From JAFDZO01 sp044226845 (GTDB lineage: Bacteria; Bacteroidota; Ignavibacteria; Tepidaquicellales; Tepidaquicellaceae), in NCBI GenBank assembly GCA_044226845.1, contig JBGAGG010000018.1, positions 35,403 through 99,402 on the forward strand: a DNA stretch of 64,000 nucleotides, in the 5' to 3' direction. The notes under the pieces are model-generated. The model saw only the letters and a list, made by a program, of their open reading frames with translations, ran no database searches and was not told the origin of the DNA. Each line of letters opens with the position of its first letter. Within the stretch, counting starts at the first letter, position 1. The position numbers and the translations under genes are program-made. Positions 42,284-52,523 of the stretch are shown one piece after another.

Positions 42284-44209
42284 ATGGAAAACCTGAAAAG
42301 ACTTTTTGGAATTCTTGGAAAATGGAAGGGATATTATATTATCTCAGGGGTGCTTCTTATCGTTTCTACATTGATAAGAATGCTCGAACCCAAAGTTTTG
42401 CAGATAACTGTCGATAAGCTTGTCTTATTGCTTCAGGGCGCAAACGGAAATATTAAAGTATCCGGTGACTCAATTTCAAAATATTTATTTGATTTGCTCC
42501 CTCCGATGACGGGTAATAACGTTGTGAACGTTCTGATGACTATTGCCGGAATATTTTTGATTCTTTCTTTTTTCCGCGCAGCGTTCTGGTTTATCTCAAG
42601 CACGATAACGGCTTCATCAACAGAGAATGCAATCAAAGAACTGAAGAATAAATTATTCACTCACATTCAGTTTCTGCCGATGACATATCATTCGCAGATA
42701 TCAACGGGGCAGCTTATTCAGCGCTGTACCGGTGACGTGGAAACGATCAGGAAATTTGCATCGATGCAGGTAGTTGAAGCGTTAAGAATGGCAGTGTTGT
42801 TTATCGGAGCATTTGTAATGATGCTTTACATCAACGTTCCTTTTGCATTCATAACAATTGCGCTTTGTCCGCTGATAATTATAGGAGCAATTTTCTTCTT
42901 TAAAAAAGAAATGTTCATCTGGGATGAGCACGAAAAAAGACAGGATAAGCTTGCAGTAACTGTGCAGGAAAATTTATCAGGCATCAGAGTTGTAAAAGCA
43001 TTTGCTAAAGAGAAATTTGAGATTGATAAATTCACCGAGCAGAACGAAGAGAAAAGACAGTGGGGCTTTAAGCTTCTTAAGCTTCACTCTTACTTCTGGC
43101 CTTACTCAGATATTGTAATGTACACTCAGCTTGCAATATGTATTTTCATGGGAGGATATTACACTCTCAACGGAGTAATTTCAGTGGGTGAGCTTACAGC
43201 ATTCTACACTTACTCAATGTTTGTTATCTGGCCGTTGAGAAGACTTGGCCAGCTTGTAAGTGAAATGGGAATGACTTCAGTTGCAATCGACAGGATTTAT
43301 TCAATACTCGGAAGCATTCGCGAAGAAGATAACGGTGAAATAAAAGAAGCTGAAAAATTAAAAGGTGAGATAGTTTTTGAGAACGTTACTTTTAACTATG
43401 AAAATCATGAGAAGAATGCGCTTGAAAATATTTCATTCACTGTAAAGCCCGGTGAGAAAATTGCTTTACTTGGTCCTACAGGAGCAGGAAAGTCAACCAT
43501 AATCTCACTTCTTGTAAGATTCTTTGATATTCAGAAAGGAAAAATTCTTTTAGACGGCAAAGATATAAAAAGCTATACGAAAGAATTACTGAGAAAAAGA
43601 ATCGGTGTAGTGTTACAAAAGCCGTTCTTGTTCTCGACTTCGATAAAGGAGAACATTGCATATGGTAACAGAGATGCTGATACAGAAGACATTATTGACT
43701 CTGCAAAAACTGCAAGCATACACGAAATTATAAACGATATATTTCCTGATGCTTACAAGACTGTCATAGGAGAAAAAGGTATAAATCTCTCCGGCGGTCA
43801 GAAGCAGAGAGTAACTATTGCAAGAACATTGCTAACAAATCCTGATATTCTGGTGCTTGACGATTCAACTTCAGCGGTTGATACAGAAACTGAATACGAA
43901 ATCCGTAATGCGCTTGAAAAGAAGATGAAAGATAAAACAACTTTCATTATCACTCACAGGATTAACGCAGCAATGGACTGTGATAAAATAATCGTTCTGA
44001 ACAAAGGTCATATTGTTGAAATGGGTAACCATGAAGAGCTGATAAAAAATAACGGCTTCTATAAAAAAATACATGATATACAAATCACTTTGGAAGAAGA
44101 TATCACTGATGAAATAGAAGCAATAAAAGAAGAAAAAGATAATGATAACGATAACGATATAGACGGATTTGACGGACGACAGGAAAAACTTGAAACAGAA
44201 TTAGTATAA
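42284..44209 (+). CDS. ABC exporter half-transporter, subunit with non-catalytic Walker B
   Basis: 641 residues: six membrane helices in the first 320, then a nucleotide-binding domain. Walker A GPTGAGKST (about 397-405), signature LSGGQKQR (canonical), Walker B ILVLDDSTSAVD, in which Asp replaces the catalytic Glu, and the H loop ITHRI. The last 35 residues are very acidic (NDNDNDIDGFDG). The following gene has the complementary defects, so the two form a heterodimeric exporter with one degenerate ATP site, like TM287/288 or BmrCD. Substrate (drug or lipid) unknown. The unit starts after a strong terminator. Confidence 0.9.
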   Translation: MENLKRLFGILGKWKGYYIISGVLLIVSTLIRMLEPKVLQITVDKLVLLLQGANGNIKVSGDSISKYLFDLLPPMTGNNVVNVLMTIAGIFLILSFFRAAFWFISSTITASSTENAIKELKNKLFTHIQFLPMTYHSQISTGQLIQRCTGDVETIRKFASMQVVEALRMAVLFIGAFVMMLYINVPFAFITIALCPLIIIGAIFFFKKEMFIWDEHEKRQDKLAVTVQENLSGIRVVKAFAKEKFEIDKFTEQNEEKRQWGFKLLKLHSYFWPYSDIVMYTQLAICIFMGGYYTLNGVISVGELTAFYTYSMFVIWPLRRLGQLVSEMGMTSVAIDRIYSILGSIREEDNGEIKEAEKLKGEIVFENVTFNYENHEKNALENISFTVKPGEKIALLGPTGAGKSTIISLLVRFFDIQKGKILLDGKDIKSYTKELLRKRIGVVLQKPFLFSTSIKENIAYGNRDADTEDIIDSAKTASIHEIINDIFPDAYKTVIGEKGINLSGGQKQRVTIARTLLTNPDILVLDDSTSAVDTETEYEIRNALEKKMKDKTTFIITHRINAAMDCDKIIVLNKGHIVEMGNHEELIKNNGFYKKIHDIQITLEEDITDEIEAIKEEKDNDNDNDIDGFDGRQEKLETELV

Positions 44210-44218
44210 TATTATAGG

Positions 44219-44236
44219 GACGCAATACTTAGCGTC
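44219..44236 (+). other. Intercistronic hairpin
   Basis: Five-base stem GACGC / GCGTC with an eight-base loop and no T tract, between the two ABC genes. It may stabilise the upstream mRNA rather than terminate. Confidence 0.4.
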
Positions 44237-44257
44237 TAATATAAAAATTTTAAAGCC

Positions 44258-46084
44258 ATGAGCAAACTAAAAGAAGTACGTTTTGAAAAAAAGGAATCAA
44301 TCTTTCCTTTTCTATTCAGGATGTTAAAATACAGCATGCGCTACAGGAAGAATCTGTATTTATTTATTTTCTTCGTGATGTTAGTCGCAGGCATCGAGGC
44401 TCTTTTTCCTATAGTATGGATGAAATTCCTTGATCAGGTTATAGTACCGGGAGTTGAAAGTAAAAGCGGTGGTAACCCGTTCGATAATTCTGGACTACTT
44501 AAATTTTTTGGGATATATATGCTTTTAGCATTATGCCTATCTGCCTTCGTTCATTTATTTATAAAGAACTGCGGGAAGATACAGGAAAATGTTATGTTCG
44601 ATATAAGACAGGATATATTCAGAAAATTTCAAGAGCTTTCATTTTCATACTATGATAAATCTGCCGTAGGCTGGCTGATGACGAGAATTACCTCCGATAC
44701 AATAAAAGTAACGGAGCTTATCTCGTGGAACTTCATCGAAGTTGTATGGGGAATATTTATGATTCTCTTCTGTCTCACTGCAATGTTTATCTACAACTGG
44801 AAACTTGCAATAATAGTAGCAGTTACAATTCCCGTACTTGTACTGGTATCTACTAAGATAAGAGAGCTGATATTAAAATATTCCAGAGAGTCGAGAATGT
44901 ATAACTCGATCATCACAGCCGCATACAACGAGCATATTAACGGAGTAGAAGTAAATAAATCTCTTGTACAGGAAGAGAGAGCAAGCAGAGAGTTTGAAAA
45001 AATTTCAGATCAAATGAAAGTTGCTTCATACAAATCCGCTTACTACAATGCAATGTTTCTGCCATTGGTAATATTTATCGGTTCGATAGCAGCTGCGCTG
45101 ATAATTTACTATGGAGGATTCATGGTTCTTACTCCTGAGTCAGGCGTAACGGTTGGTATTCTTGCAGCATTCTTCGGATATGCAACGTTAATATACGAAC
45201 CGATTACTGACCTATCCAGATTCTATTCTCAGGCACAGGCATGTATGTCTGCAGGTGAAAGAATTTTTACACTGCTCGATACAAAGCCTGAAATTCTTGA
45301 TAGAAAAGGTTCGAAAGAATTTGAAAGAATAAATGGCGAGGTTGAATTTGAGAATGTGACTTTCTACTATGAAAAAGATAAGCCTGTGCTTGAAGGCATT
45401 GATTTAAAAATCAAAGCTGGACAGTCAGTTGCTCTTGTAGGTGAAACCGGCGGCGGTAAATCTACATTCATAAATCTGATATGCAGATTCTATGAGCCAA
45501 AAGGCGGCAAGATAAAAATTGACGGGATAGATTATATGGATATGACCGTTGAAAGTTTGCGAAGCCAGCTTGGAGTAGTATTGCAGACTCCGCATTTATT
45601 TTCCGGAACAATACGAGAGAATATTCAATACGGAAGAGAGCTTGCAAGCGAAGCGGAAATAATCGAAGCTTTGCGATTAGCAGGCGGAGAGGAATTTGCA
45701 GATAAACTTGATGAAGATGTAGGTGAAGCCGGAGAGAATCTTTCGCTCGGTGAAAAGCAGTTGATATCTTTTGCAAGAGCGATCCTTGCCAATCCACGAA
45801 TATTTATTATGGATGAAGCAACATCATCGGTAGATACTTTGACGGAAGCAAAAATCCAGAACGGTATTCACGGAATAATGGAAGGAAGAACTTCTCTGAT
45901 AATTGCGCACAGGCTTTCAACTATTAAGAACTGCGATAGAATTCTCGTTGTAAAAAAAGGCAAGATAGTAGAAGACGGAACACACAGAGAGCTTATGAAA
46001 AAGAAAGGATACTACTACCAGCTTTATACAAAGCAACTGCGTGATGAGAAGGAAAAAGAATTCGAGATGCAAGAACAACAATAA
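44258..46084 (+). CDS. ABC exporter half-transporter, catalytic Walker B partner
   Basis: 608 residues with six membrane helices and a C-terminal NBD. Walker A GETGGGKST (about 395-403) and Walker B IFIMDEATSSVD keep the catalytic Glu, but the signature is LSLGEKQL instead of LSGGQ. Its own ATP site pairs with the canonical signature of the first subunit and is active; its poor signature pairs with the first subunit's Asp Walker B site. This reciprocal pattern is strong evidence for an obligate heterodimer. It starts 48 bases after the first subunit and is followed by a terminator-like hairpin. Confidence 0.9.
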   Translation: MSKLKEVRFEKKESIFPFLFRMLKYSMRYRKNLYLFIFFVMLVAGIEALFPIVWMKFLDQVIVPGVESKSGGNPFDNSGLLKFFGIYMLLALCLSAFVHLFIKNCGKIQENVMFDIRQDIFRKFQELSFSYYDKSAVGWLMTRITSDTIKVTELISWNFIEVVWGIFMILFCLTAMFIYNWKLAIIVAVTIPVLVLVSTKIRELILKYSRESRMYNSIITAAYNEHINGVEVNKSLVQEERASREFEKISDQMKVASYKSAYYNAMFLPLVIFIGSIAAALIIYYGGFMVLTPESGVTVGILAAFFGYATLIYEPITDLSRFYSQAQACMSAGERIFTLLDTKPEILDRKGSKEFERINGEVEFENVTFYYEKDKPVLEGIDLKIKAGQSVALVGETGGGKSTFINLICRFYEPKGGKIKIDGIDYMDMTVESLRSQLGVVLQTPHLFSGTIRENIQYGRELASEAEIIEALRLAGGEEFADKLDEDVGEAGENLSLGEKQLISFARAILANPRIFIMDEATSSVDTLTEAKIQNGIHGIMEGRTSLIIAHRLSTIKNCDRILVVKKGKIVEDGTHRELMKKKGYYYQLYTKQLRDEKEKEFEMQEQQ

Positions 46085-46095
46085 ATCAATTCGCA

Positions 46096-46128
46096 CCCTT
46101 CCTGTTATAGTTTTACAGGGAGGGATTT
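46096..46128 (+). terminator. Terminator-like hairpin after the ABC genes
   Basis: Ten-base stem CCCTTCCTGT / ACAGGGAGGG with one G-T pair, then ATTTTAT. A modest T tract; probably a partial terminator ahead of the methyltransferase. Confidence 0.6.
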
Positions 46129-46153
46129 TATAAACAACTAAAACAAAAAGCTT

Positions 46154-46930
46154 ATGCTGGAAAACTACAATGAAAGAAATTACAACGAGTATCCTGAAAC
46201 GGTGGCTAAGTTCTATGATATTGTTTATGAAAAAGTCCGAGACGCAGTTGACAGGAAATTCTACATAGATAGAATATTATCAGCTGATGGTCCTGTGCTT
46301 GAAGTTGGTGTCGGAACGGGAAGATTATTTCTGGAATCCCTGAACAAGGGCGCAGATGTTTATGGAATAGATATCAGTGATAATATGTTAAATGTATTGA
46401 AGTCTAAGCTTGAAGAACATGAGCATTACAGAGTTACCCGCGCAGATATGAGAGATTTTGAACTGAATAAAAAATTCAAATTAATTATTTCTCCGTTCAG
46501 AGTGTTCTCGCATATGTACACTGTGGAAGACCAGCTTGCTGCATTAAAATGCATTAAAAATCATTTGGATGACGACGGCATTTTTATTTTTGATTTGTTC
46601 GTTCCGAATCCTATGATGATTTCACAGGATAGAGATAACCTGCTTGACTTCGAAGGTGAGTATGAACCCGGTAAAAAACTGCAGAGAGTTGTAGGTATCA
46701 AAACAGACTATATAAATCAGACAAATCAGATTTCCATTAAGTTAAAATGGGAAGATGAGAATGGATATAATGTAGTAGATAATAAATTTGATATGCGATA
46801 CTACTTCCGCTATGAGCTTGAGCATTTGATCAAAGAAAGCGGAATGAAAATAAAAAATATGTACGGAGATTATAACTACTCTCCGCTGACAAATAAATCA
46901 AATGATTTTGTTACTGAATGTACAAAATAG
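46154..46930 (+). CDS. Class I SAM-dependent methyltransferase
   Basis: 258 residues. SAM-binding motif I VLEVGVGTGRLFLE, motif II acidic end VYGIDIS, then a motif IV region LIISPFRVFSHM and IFIFDLFVPNP. The C-terminal half is beta-rich as in small-molecule or lipid methyltransferases of this fold. It is cytosolic and its substrate is not evident. Next gene rsgA starts 31 bases later. Confidence 0.85.
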   Translation: MLENYNERNYNEYPETVAKFYDIVYEKVRDAVDRKFYIDRILSADGPVLEVGVGTGRLFLESLNKGADVYGIDISDNMLNVLKSKLEEHEHYRVTRADMRDFELNKKFKLIISPFRVFSHMYTVEDQLAALKCIKNHLDDDGIFIFDLFVPNPMMISQDRDNLLDFEGEYEPGKKLQRVVGIKTDYINQTNQISIKLKWEDENGYNVVDNKFDMRYYFRYELEHLIKESGMKIKNMYGDYNYSPLTNKSNDFVTECTK

Positions 46931-46961
46931 TTGGTTTAATTTATTAAACTTAATTCATTGA

Positions 46962-47915
46962 ATGAATTTAATATCCGGCAAGTTCCGTTTTGAAGTGGAG
47001 AATGGCACGGCGGAAGTAAACGGTTTTCCCGCTGTGGGCGACTGGGTATTGCTCCGCGCATTTCCCGAAGAAAACAAAGCTATAATAGATAAAATTCTCC
47101 CCCGTAAAAATAAATTTTCACGGAAGGAAGCCGGCGCAAAAACTGTTGAGCAGATCGTTGCTGCTAATATAGATATTGTGTTTATAGTTAATGCTCTGAA
47201 TCATGATTTTAATCTCCGCAGACTCGAGCGTTATCTAACGACTGTAATGGATAACGAAATAAGACCTGTGATTATTCTATCTAAAGCGGATCTGGCTGAT
47301 GACTTAGATGCAAAAATTGAAGAGGTTAGAGATGTAGTTGGTGTAATTCCTATACATGCAATCAGCGTAAAAGAAAATTTCGGACTTGAAGAGCTTGAAC
47401 AATATTTTGTTAACAATAATACCGTTGCAGTACTTGGCTCATCCGGTGTTGGCAAATCTACTTTGATAAATACTCTTGCGGGAGAAGAAAAATTCTTTGT
47501 GCAGGAAGTGAGTGACTTTTCCAATAAAGGAAAGCATACAACAACTCACAGGGAAATGATAATTCTTGATAATGGCGGACTTATAATCGATACTCCCGGA
47601 ATGCGTGAGCTTCAGCTTTGGGAAGGCGGTGAAGGAGTTGCAGAGACATTTGATGACTTAGAGGAATTATCTTTTCAGTGCAAATTTTCAGATTGTCTCC
47701 ATAAAGATGAGCCGGGATGCGCCATTCGTGCTGCTATTAATAAGGGAGAAGTGGATGAGACACGATTAAAAAGTTATTTAAAGCTTATGAAAGAAGTGAA
47801 ATATCTCGAATCAAAGCAAAATGTAAAAACGGCAATTGAAAATAAAAAGAAGTGGAAGCAGGTGCATAAATCTTTGAAGGATTTTGATAAGAAGAATAAA
47901 GGTAAACGGGGTTAG
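46962..47915 (+). CDS. rsgA: Ribosome small-subunit GTPase RsgA
   Basis: 317 residues. Circularly permuted GTPase: G4-type NALNHDFN/LSKADL comes before Walker A GSSGVGKST (about 157-165), then IDTPGMRELQLW and the zinc knuckle CKFSDCLHKDEPGC. RsgA matures the 30S subunit. The N-terminus starts at SGKFRFEVENG, in the middle of the OB fold; relatives have about 40 more residues. An in-frame TGA sits directly before the ATG, so no longer start exists. Either the OB fold is truncated or bases are missing upstream. Confidence 0.9.
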   Translation: MNLISGKFRFEVENGTAEVNGFPAVGDWVLLRAFPEENKAIIDKILPRKNKFSRKEAGAKTVEQIVAANIDIVFIVNALNHDFNLRRLERYLTTVMDNEIRPVIILSKADLADDLDAKIEEVRDVVGVIPIHAISVKENFGLEELEQYFVNNNTVAVLGSSGVGKSTLINTLAGEEKFFVQEVSDFSNKGKHTTTHREMIILDNGGLIIDTPGMRELQLWEGGEGVAETFDDLEELSFQCKFSDCLHKDEPGCAIRAAINKGEVDETRLKSYLKLMKEVKYLESKQNVKTAIENKKKWKQVHKSLKDFDKKNKGKRG

Positions 47916-47922
47916 TGAAAGA

Positions 47923-49776
47923 TTAATGTACAGTCTCCATCTTTATCATCTGGTCTAGTTTTCTTTTTAGCTCTACATACTCTTGCAGGCGTTCTTTATC
48001 TTTTTTGATTTCATCAAGCTCGCGTTCGATTTGCTTGATCTTGAATTTCCGTATTACTCCCATAGCCTTCTCCATAAAATTTATTTTCATATTGGAATTA
48101 CGGGCTATCAAGCTGTTCTTATCTGCTTTTACCAAAGGACTTATCTCATCTCTTTCCAGTACAGCATGAGTAATAATGTACTGCACCTCTTCATCTTCAA
48201 TATCATTTAATGCTTTTGATGCATCTATTTTTCCTTCCTGAATATATTCGTCTAAGAAATAATGAACTGCCTTCATTACCTGCTGCGCAGTAATAAAATC
48301 AGTTTCAAGATTTGACTCCAGATAACTTATCACGTCATCACCGCCTCTTACAAAAATTTCAATAAGTTCAAGTTCTTCCTGCGGTATTCTTTTCCTTTCA
48401 ACGTCATTTTTTATTTTTGCTCGTTCAGGGAGAACTATAGATGACGGAGGAAAGAAAGGCTTTTTATCATTCTTTAAAAATTTATTAAGCTCTACCTGCA
48501 GATCACTTTCTCGAAGCTCATACACTCCGGCAATTTCTTTTAAATATAATGAGCGCTTTATCGCATCAGGAATTTTTCCTATGTAAGAAATAATTTCTTT
48601 TATAAAATCCGTCTTCTGGGCAATTGTGTTCAGCTTATTCTCTTTTGTATAAAGCTCGCCTATAAAATTTATAATAGACTTTTTTTCGAATATAATATTT
48701 TTAAACTCTTCAATTCCTTTTTTAGTAATAAAGCTGTCCGGGTCGTCACCTTCGGGAAGGGTAACAATATCTACATCCAGTCCGCCTTCAAGAATCAATT
48801 CTATACCACGCTTTGCAGCTTTTATTCCTGCAGCATCTGCATCAAATAAAAATATAATATTTTTTGTGTAACGCGAAATTAATTTCACCTGTTCTTCCGT
48901 CATTGCAGTGCCGCTTGTTGCAACAACGTTTTCAACTCCCGCCTGAAAGAGTGAAATCATATCCATGTAGCCTTCAACAAATAACGCGTAGTTATTTGCG
49001 ATGATGCTGTCCTTTGCGAAATTTAATCCGTAAAGGACCTTGCTCTTACTGTATATTTTTGTTTCGGGTGAGTTTAGATATTTCCCCGTCTTATCATCTT
49101 CAAATAATTGCCTTCCGCCGAAGCCGACGACTTTTCCGGATTCATTAAAAATCGGAAACATCAGTCTGCCTCTGAACCTGTCATAAATTCTGTTTTCGTC
49201 ATTATCACTTTTCCTTACAAGCCCCGCATTCTCCAGATCTTCATTGGTAAAAATATCTTCTTCTCTGAAATGGCTGAGTAAGCCGTCCCATCTGTTATAA
49301 GCATAGCCGATACCAAACCGTGTTAATGTTCCTGGTTTCAGTTTCCTTTTTTTAATATAATCATGCACAACTTTACCTTCATTGCCGCTTACATCTTTTA
49401 AGGCGTTTACATAAAATCTTGCTGCCTGTACGTTTATATCATACAACTTTGCATATTCATCGTAGTTTGCAATTTCTTTTTTATTGTATTGGATATCTAT
49501 ACCGGCGCGTGATGCAAGTTTTTGCGCAGCTTCGAAGAAAGAGATTTTTTCAAAATCCTGAATGAAGCGAAACATATTACCGCTGGCTCCGCAGGAAAAA
49601 CAGTGATATACTTTTTTTTCCTGTGAGATATTCATAGAGGGATTTTTATCCGGATGGAACGGGCAGAGCGCAAGAAAGTTCTTTCCGCGTCTTTTCACGT
49701 TTATATAGGTTGAAATTACATCTACTATATCGTTAGCGTTGTTAATTTCGTCAATCTTTTCGGGAGGTATTCGCAT
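47923..49776 (-). CDS. dnaG: DNA primase
   Basis: 617 residues. CHC2 zinc finger with Cys38, His41, Cys59 and Cys62 (CPFHPDKNPS, YHCFSCGASG), then the primase core with FGGRQLFEDDKTGKYLNSPET, and the TOPRIM domain with FVEGYMDMISL and FDADAAGIKAA. The C-terminal DnaB-interacting region is helical. It makes replication primers. Normal length and intact. Convergent with rsgA, with only seven bases between stops. Confidence 0.95.
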   Translation of the reverse strand: MRIPPEKIDEINNANDIVDVISTYINVKRRGKNFLALCPFHPDKNPSMNISQEKKVYHCFSCGASGNMFRFIQDFEKISFFEAAQKLASRAGIDIQYNKKEIANYDEYAKLYDINVQAARFYVNALKDVSGNEGKVVHDYIKKRKLKPGTLTRFGIGYAYNRWDGLLSHFREEDIFTNEDLENAGLVRKSDNDENRIYDRFRGRLMFPIFNESGKVVGFGGRQLFEDDKTGKYLNSPETKIYSKSKVLYGLNFAKDSIIANNYALFVEGYMDMISLFQAGVENVVATSGTAMTEEQVKLISRYTKNIIFLFDADAAGIKAAKRGIELILEGGLDVDIVTLPEGDDPDSFITKKGIEEFKNIIFEKKSIINFIGELYTKENKLNTIAQKTDFIKEIISYIGKIPDAIKRSLYLKEIAGVYELRESDLQVELNKFLKNDKKPFFPPSSIVLPERAKIKNDVERKRIPQEELELIEIFVRGGDDVISYLESNLETDFITAQQVMKAVHYFLDEYIQEGKIDASKALNDIEDEEVQYIITHAVLERDEISPLVKADKNSLIARNSNMKINFMEKAMGVIRKFKIKQIERELDEIKKDKERLQEYVELKRKLDQMIKMETVH

Positions 49777-49865
49777 TTAATAATTTAATATTTCTGCAAA
49801 ATAATTTCCAATGGATAATATAGGCAGTGCATTTATCAAAATTATTTATTAGAGATTAAAAAGGT

Positions 49866-49899
49866 AAGGACATAATTCCGGCGAAAGAATTATGTCCTT
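49866..49899 (-). terminator. Long hairpin, terminator of the T9SS remnant
   Basis: Thirteen-base perfect stem AAGGACATAATTC / GAATTATGTCCTT with an eight-base loop. It lies downstream of the T9SS fragment's stop on the minus strand and upstream of dnaG. Confidence 0.65.
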
Positions 49900-49944
49900 G
49901 GCAGATTGCTTAAGCAAAGGCGGGGTATAAATACAATTATTGAG

Positions 49945-50055
49945 CTATTTTACAAGTACCATAGATTTGGTAATGGTAGTGCCGTTCGTCATTAGTATGT
50001 AGAAATAAACTCCGCTGTTCAGATTCGCTCCGTCGAATTGCAGTTGGTAGCTTAG
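49945..50055 (-). pseudogene. T9SS C-terminal domain fragment
   Basis: The minus strand reads YQLQFDGANLNSGVYFYI then MTNGTTITKSMVLVK and a stop, the typical final 35 residues of a type IX sorted protein. Upstream of it the frame breaks at once and no propeller or NYPNPFNP segment is found, so only the tail remains. It marks the left end of the damaged region. Confidence 0.75.
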
Positions 50056-50549
50056 AAAACGGAAGTTAAATACCTGTTGGTGCCTGAATTTATCTGATAC
50101 CATCCCGTTTAAGAGAAGCACAAATTTGTGAAAAGAAAAATAATGAGAATAGCACGGATGCTTTTCATTTTAATTTTATTTAGGTTAATAAAATAGACAA
50201 AGAATAAAACTAAAATGTAGAGTTATTGTTGATAGAAATTCGGTTTAATGAAGTAGAGTGTGGAGTTATAGATTTTGTTTATGTAGAAATGTATATGGGC
50301 GTATTAGATTTTCATTAACTTACTTAAAATTTGTAAGTATTTAAAAGGTAAAATTCATCCCCCATTCAAAACAGGAACATTTTTGAAGCTAAATTGTTTT
50401 CAATTAAAAATTATATGCTCTTTTGTATATAATTGAAATTCTTATAAACTATTATTAAGTTAATGTCAGGATGTTTAGTAAATGTTATTAATTTTTTATA
50501 GTTACTTAATGTTACTTTTGTATGGTTGTAAAACCCTCAATTTGTCTCT
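50056..50549. other. Non-coding, AT-rich stretch at start of damaged region
   Basis: No coding frame of any length. One short palindrome CACAAATTTGTG near 50119 is the only structure seen. Confidence 0.35.
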
Positions 50550-51570
50550 ATGAAAGAAAAAAAATTCTTTTTATCTGCGGGTCTATAAATCAGACAGCTA
50601 TGATGTACAAGATTTCCCAACAGTACGCCTGAATACGACCAATATTTCACCTTATTATGCCGATGGTTTTCTCCAAGATGCTTTTGAAAGCAGGTTTAGT
50701 TGATACACCGTTCTTGGCGGCAAATTCAGACGAAACACAGAAAAATTCCTTTCCAGAAAGAAATCTGAGAAATGGATTATGAAGGCAAACAGCATGATTA
50801 TGATTATGTCTTCACTTGCAGCGATTTATATATCCCTAAAAATATAAAAAAGAAAAAAAATAGTTCTGGTTCAGGAAGGTATGACTGACCCGGAAAAACT
50901 TAACTACTATATGGTAAGATATCTCCAGTTACCCCGTTATCTTGGTGCAACGTCACTGACCGGTCTCTCTCATGCCCATACTTTATTCTGTGTTGCATCG
51001 GAAGGATATAAAGATTTTTTTATAAAAAAAGGATGCAATCCCGATAAAATAGTAGTAACCGGAATTCGAATTTTTGATAACTGTAAAGAAAGTTTCAACA
51101 ATAATTTCCCTTATAAAAAAATTATGTTTAGGTTGCACACTTCAGATGCGCGAAACGATAAGCTATGAAAACAGAAAGAAAACAATTCTTGAAGCAGTGA
51201 AAATTGCTAACGGCAGACCGTTAATTTTTGACGTTTCACCCAAATGAAAGGACAGACGTGCCACACGCGAAATAAGAAATGAATACGCTCGGGTGCATTA
51301 GTGTTCGATTCCAGCAACACAAATGAAATGATTACAAACATGATATATACCACAAGATACTCCACTGTTGTATATGTGGGGCTGGCTCTTAGTAAAGAAT
51401 GTTATTCCTATTTTGATATAAATATGCTGAAGCGTTTAACACCTATGCAGAATGGCGGCAACTCTCATAGAAATATAGCCGATGCTTTTCGCAAAAGGGT
51501 TGTTCGGGAGCAACCGGAGATTTTGTACCTGATTATATAGACTCAATGGAAACAGCCCGAAATATGTGAA
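50550..51570 (+). pseudogene. Surface-carbohydrate biosynthesis protein (2-epimerase/glycosyltransferase-like), frameshifted
   Basis: From the ATG at 50550 the reading frame changes several times, yet pieces join into one protein: an N-terminal part with a QYFTPYYADGFL-like segment, then EGMTDPEKLNYYMVRYLQLP, SREGYKDFF-like KKGCNPDKIVVTGIRIFDNC, and VFDSSNTNEMITNMIYT followed by NGGNSHRNIADAF. These resemble bacterial capsule or lipid-linked sugar proteins with a GT-B-like fold. The intact version would have about 340 residues. Start of the plus-strand sugar locus. Confidence 0.5.
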
Positions 51571-51709
51571 GTATTTAAACTATGTTTTTACTTATTTTAT
51601 AACCCTTCTCAGAATATATATCCATTACTTTGGATTTCATCTCAGTAGAATTTGTTAATTTAAAACCTTAATATGTTTATTATTTTAGATACTTTTTAAT
51701 TGGATTCCG

Positions 51710-52520
51710 ACGGTAGTTTAAATATAGTAGTTGTAGTACAGGCGCGAACCGGCTCATCACGTTGCCTAATAAAATAATGCTTCCGCTCGCAGGCGAACCT
51801 CTCCTTGTCAGAATGATGGAAGAGTAATGGCTTCCAAAACTCCTACAAAATTTGTTGTCGCAACTTCTGCAGAAGACGAAGACGATGCAGTAGAAAGAGC
51901 TTTGTGAAGATTATAATTACACCTGCTTCAGAGGCAGTCTGGATAATCTTCTTGAAAGACATTATCTAGCCCGGCCTTGAATATAAAGCAGACGTAGTTG
52001 TAAAGATCCCATCTGATTGCCCGTTAATTGATCCTAAGATAATCGATAAAGTGATCAATTATTATATCCGCAATAAAGATAAGTATGATTTCTTAGCAAT
52101 CTTCAATATACATATCCTGACGGTAATGATGTGGAGGTTATTCCTATGCCCATATTAAAATCACCTATGAAAATGCTCTGATGAATATGGGCAGGCATAC
52201 TACACCGTACATCTGGGAGCGCACCCCTGATGAATTCAGAATAGGCAATGTAGTCTAGGAGCAGGACTGGACTATTCTATGACATACCGTTTTACAATTG
52301 ATTACAGAGAAGATTATGAATTTATTAAGGCAGTGTATGATGAATTATATGAAGAAGATGATCCTCAATTCAGTCTTGGTATTTAAAACTCTAGAAGAAA
52401 AACCTGAGATAAAAAGACAAACGAAAAATATATCGGTGTAAACTGGTACAGGGAATCTGTCTTGGTAACAAAAACCATTTCACCCTGATGATACCGATAT
52501 GAATTTAACAGTTTAAAAAT
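51710..52520 (+). pseudogene. SpsF/NeuA-like cytidylyltransferase, frameshifted
   Basis: Recognisable N-terminus VVVVQARTGSSRLPNKIML is reached by skipping a base, then KTPTKFVVATSAEDEDDAVE, a CFRGSLDNLLERH segment, VVKIPSDCPLIDPKIIDKVI, and TPYIWERTPDEFRIGN later. The motif order is that of nucleotidyltransferases that activate acidic or other sugars with CMP. At least five single-base indels are visible, including an extra C in CCCGG at about 51971. Downstream is the transketolase N-terminal gene, which starts at 52524. Confidence 0.75.
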
Positions 52521-52523
52521 TAA

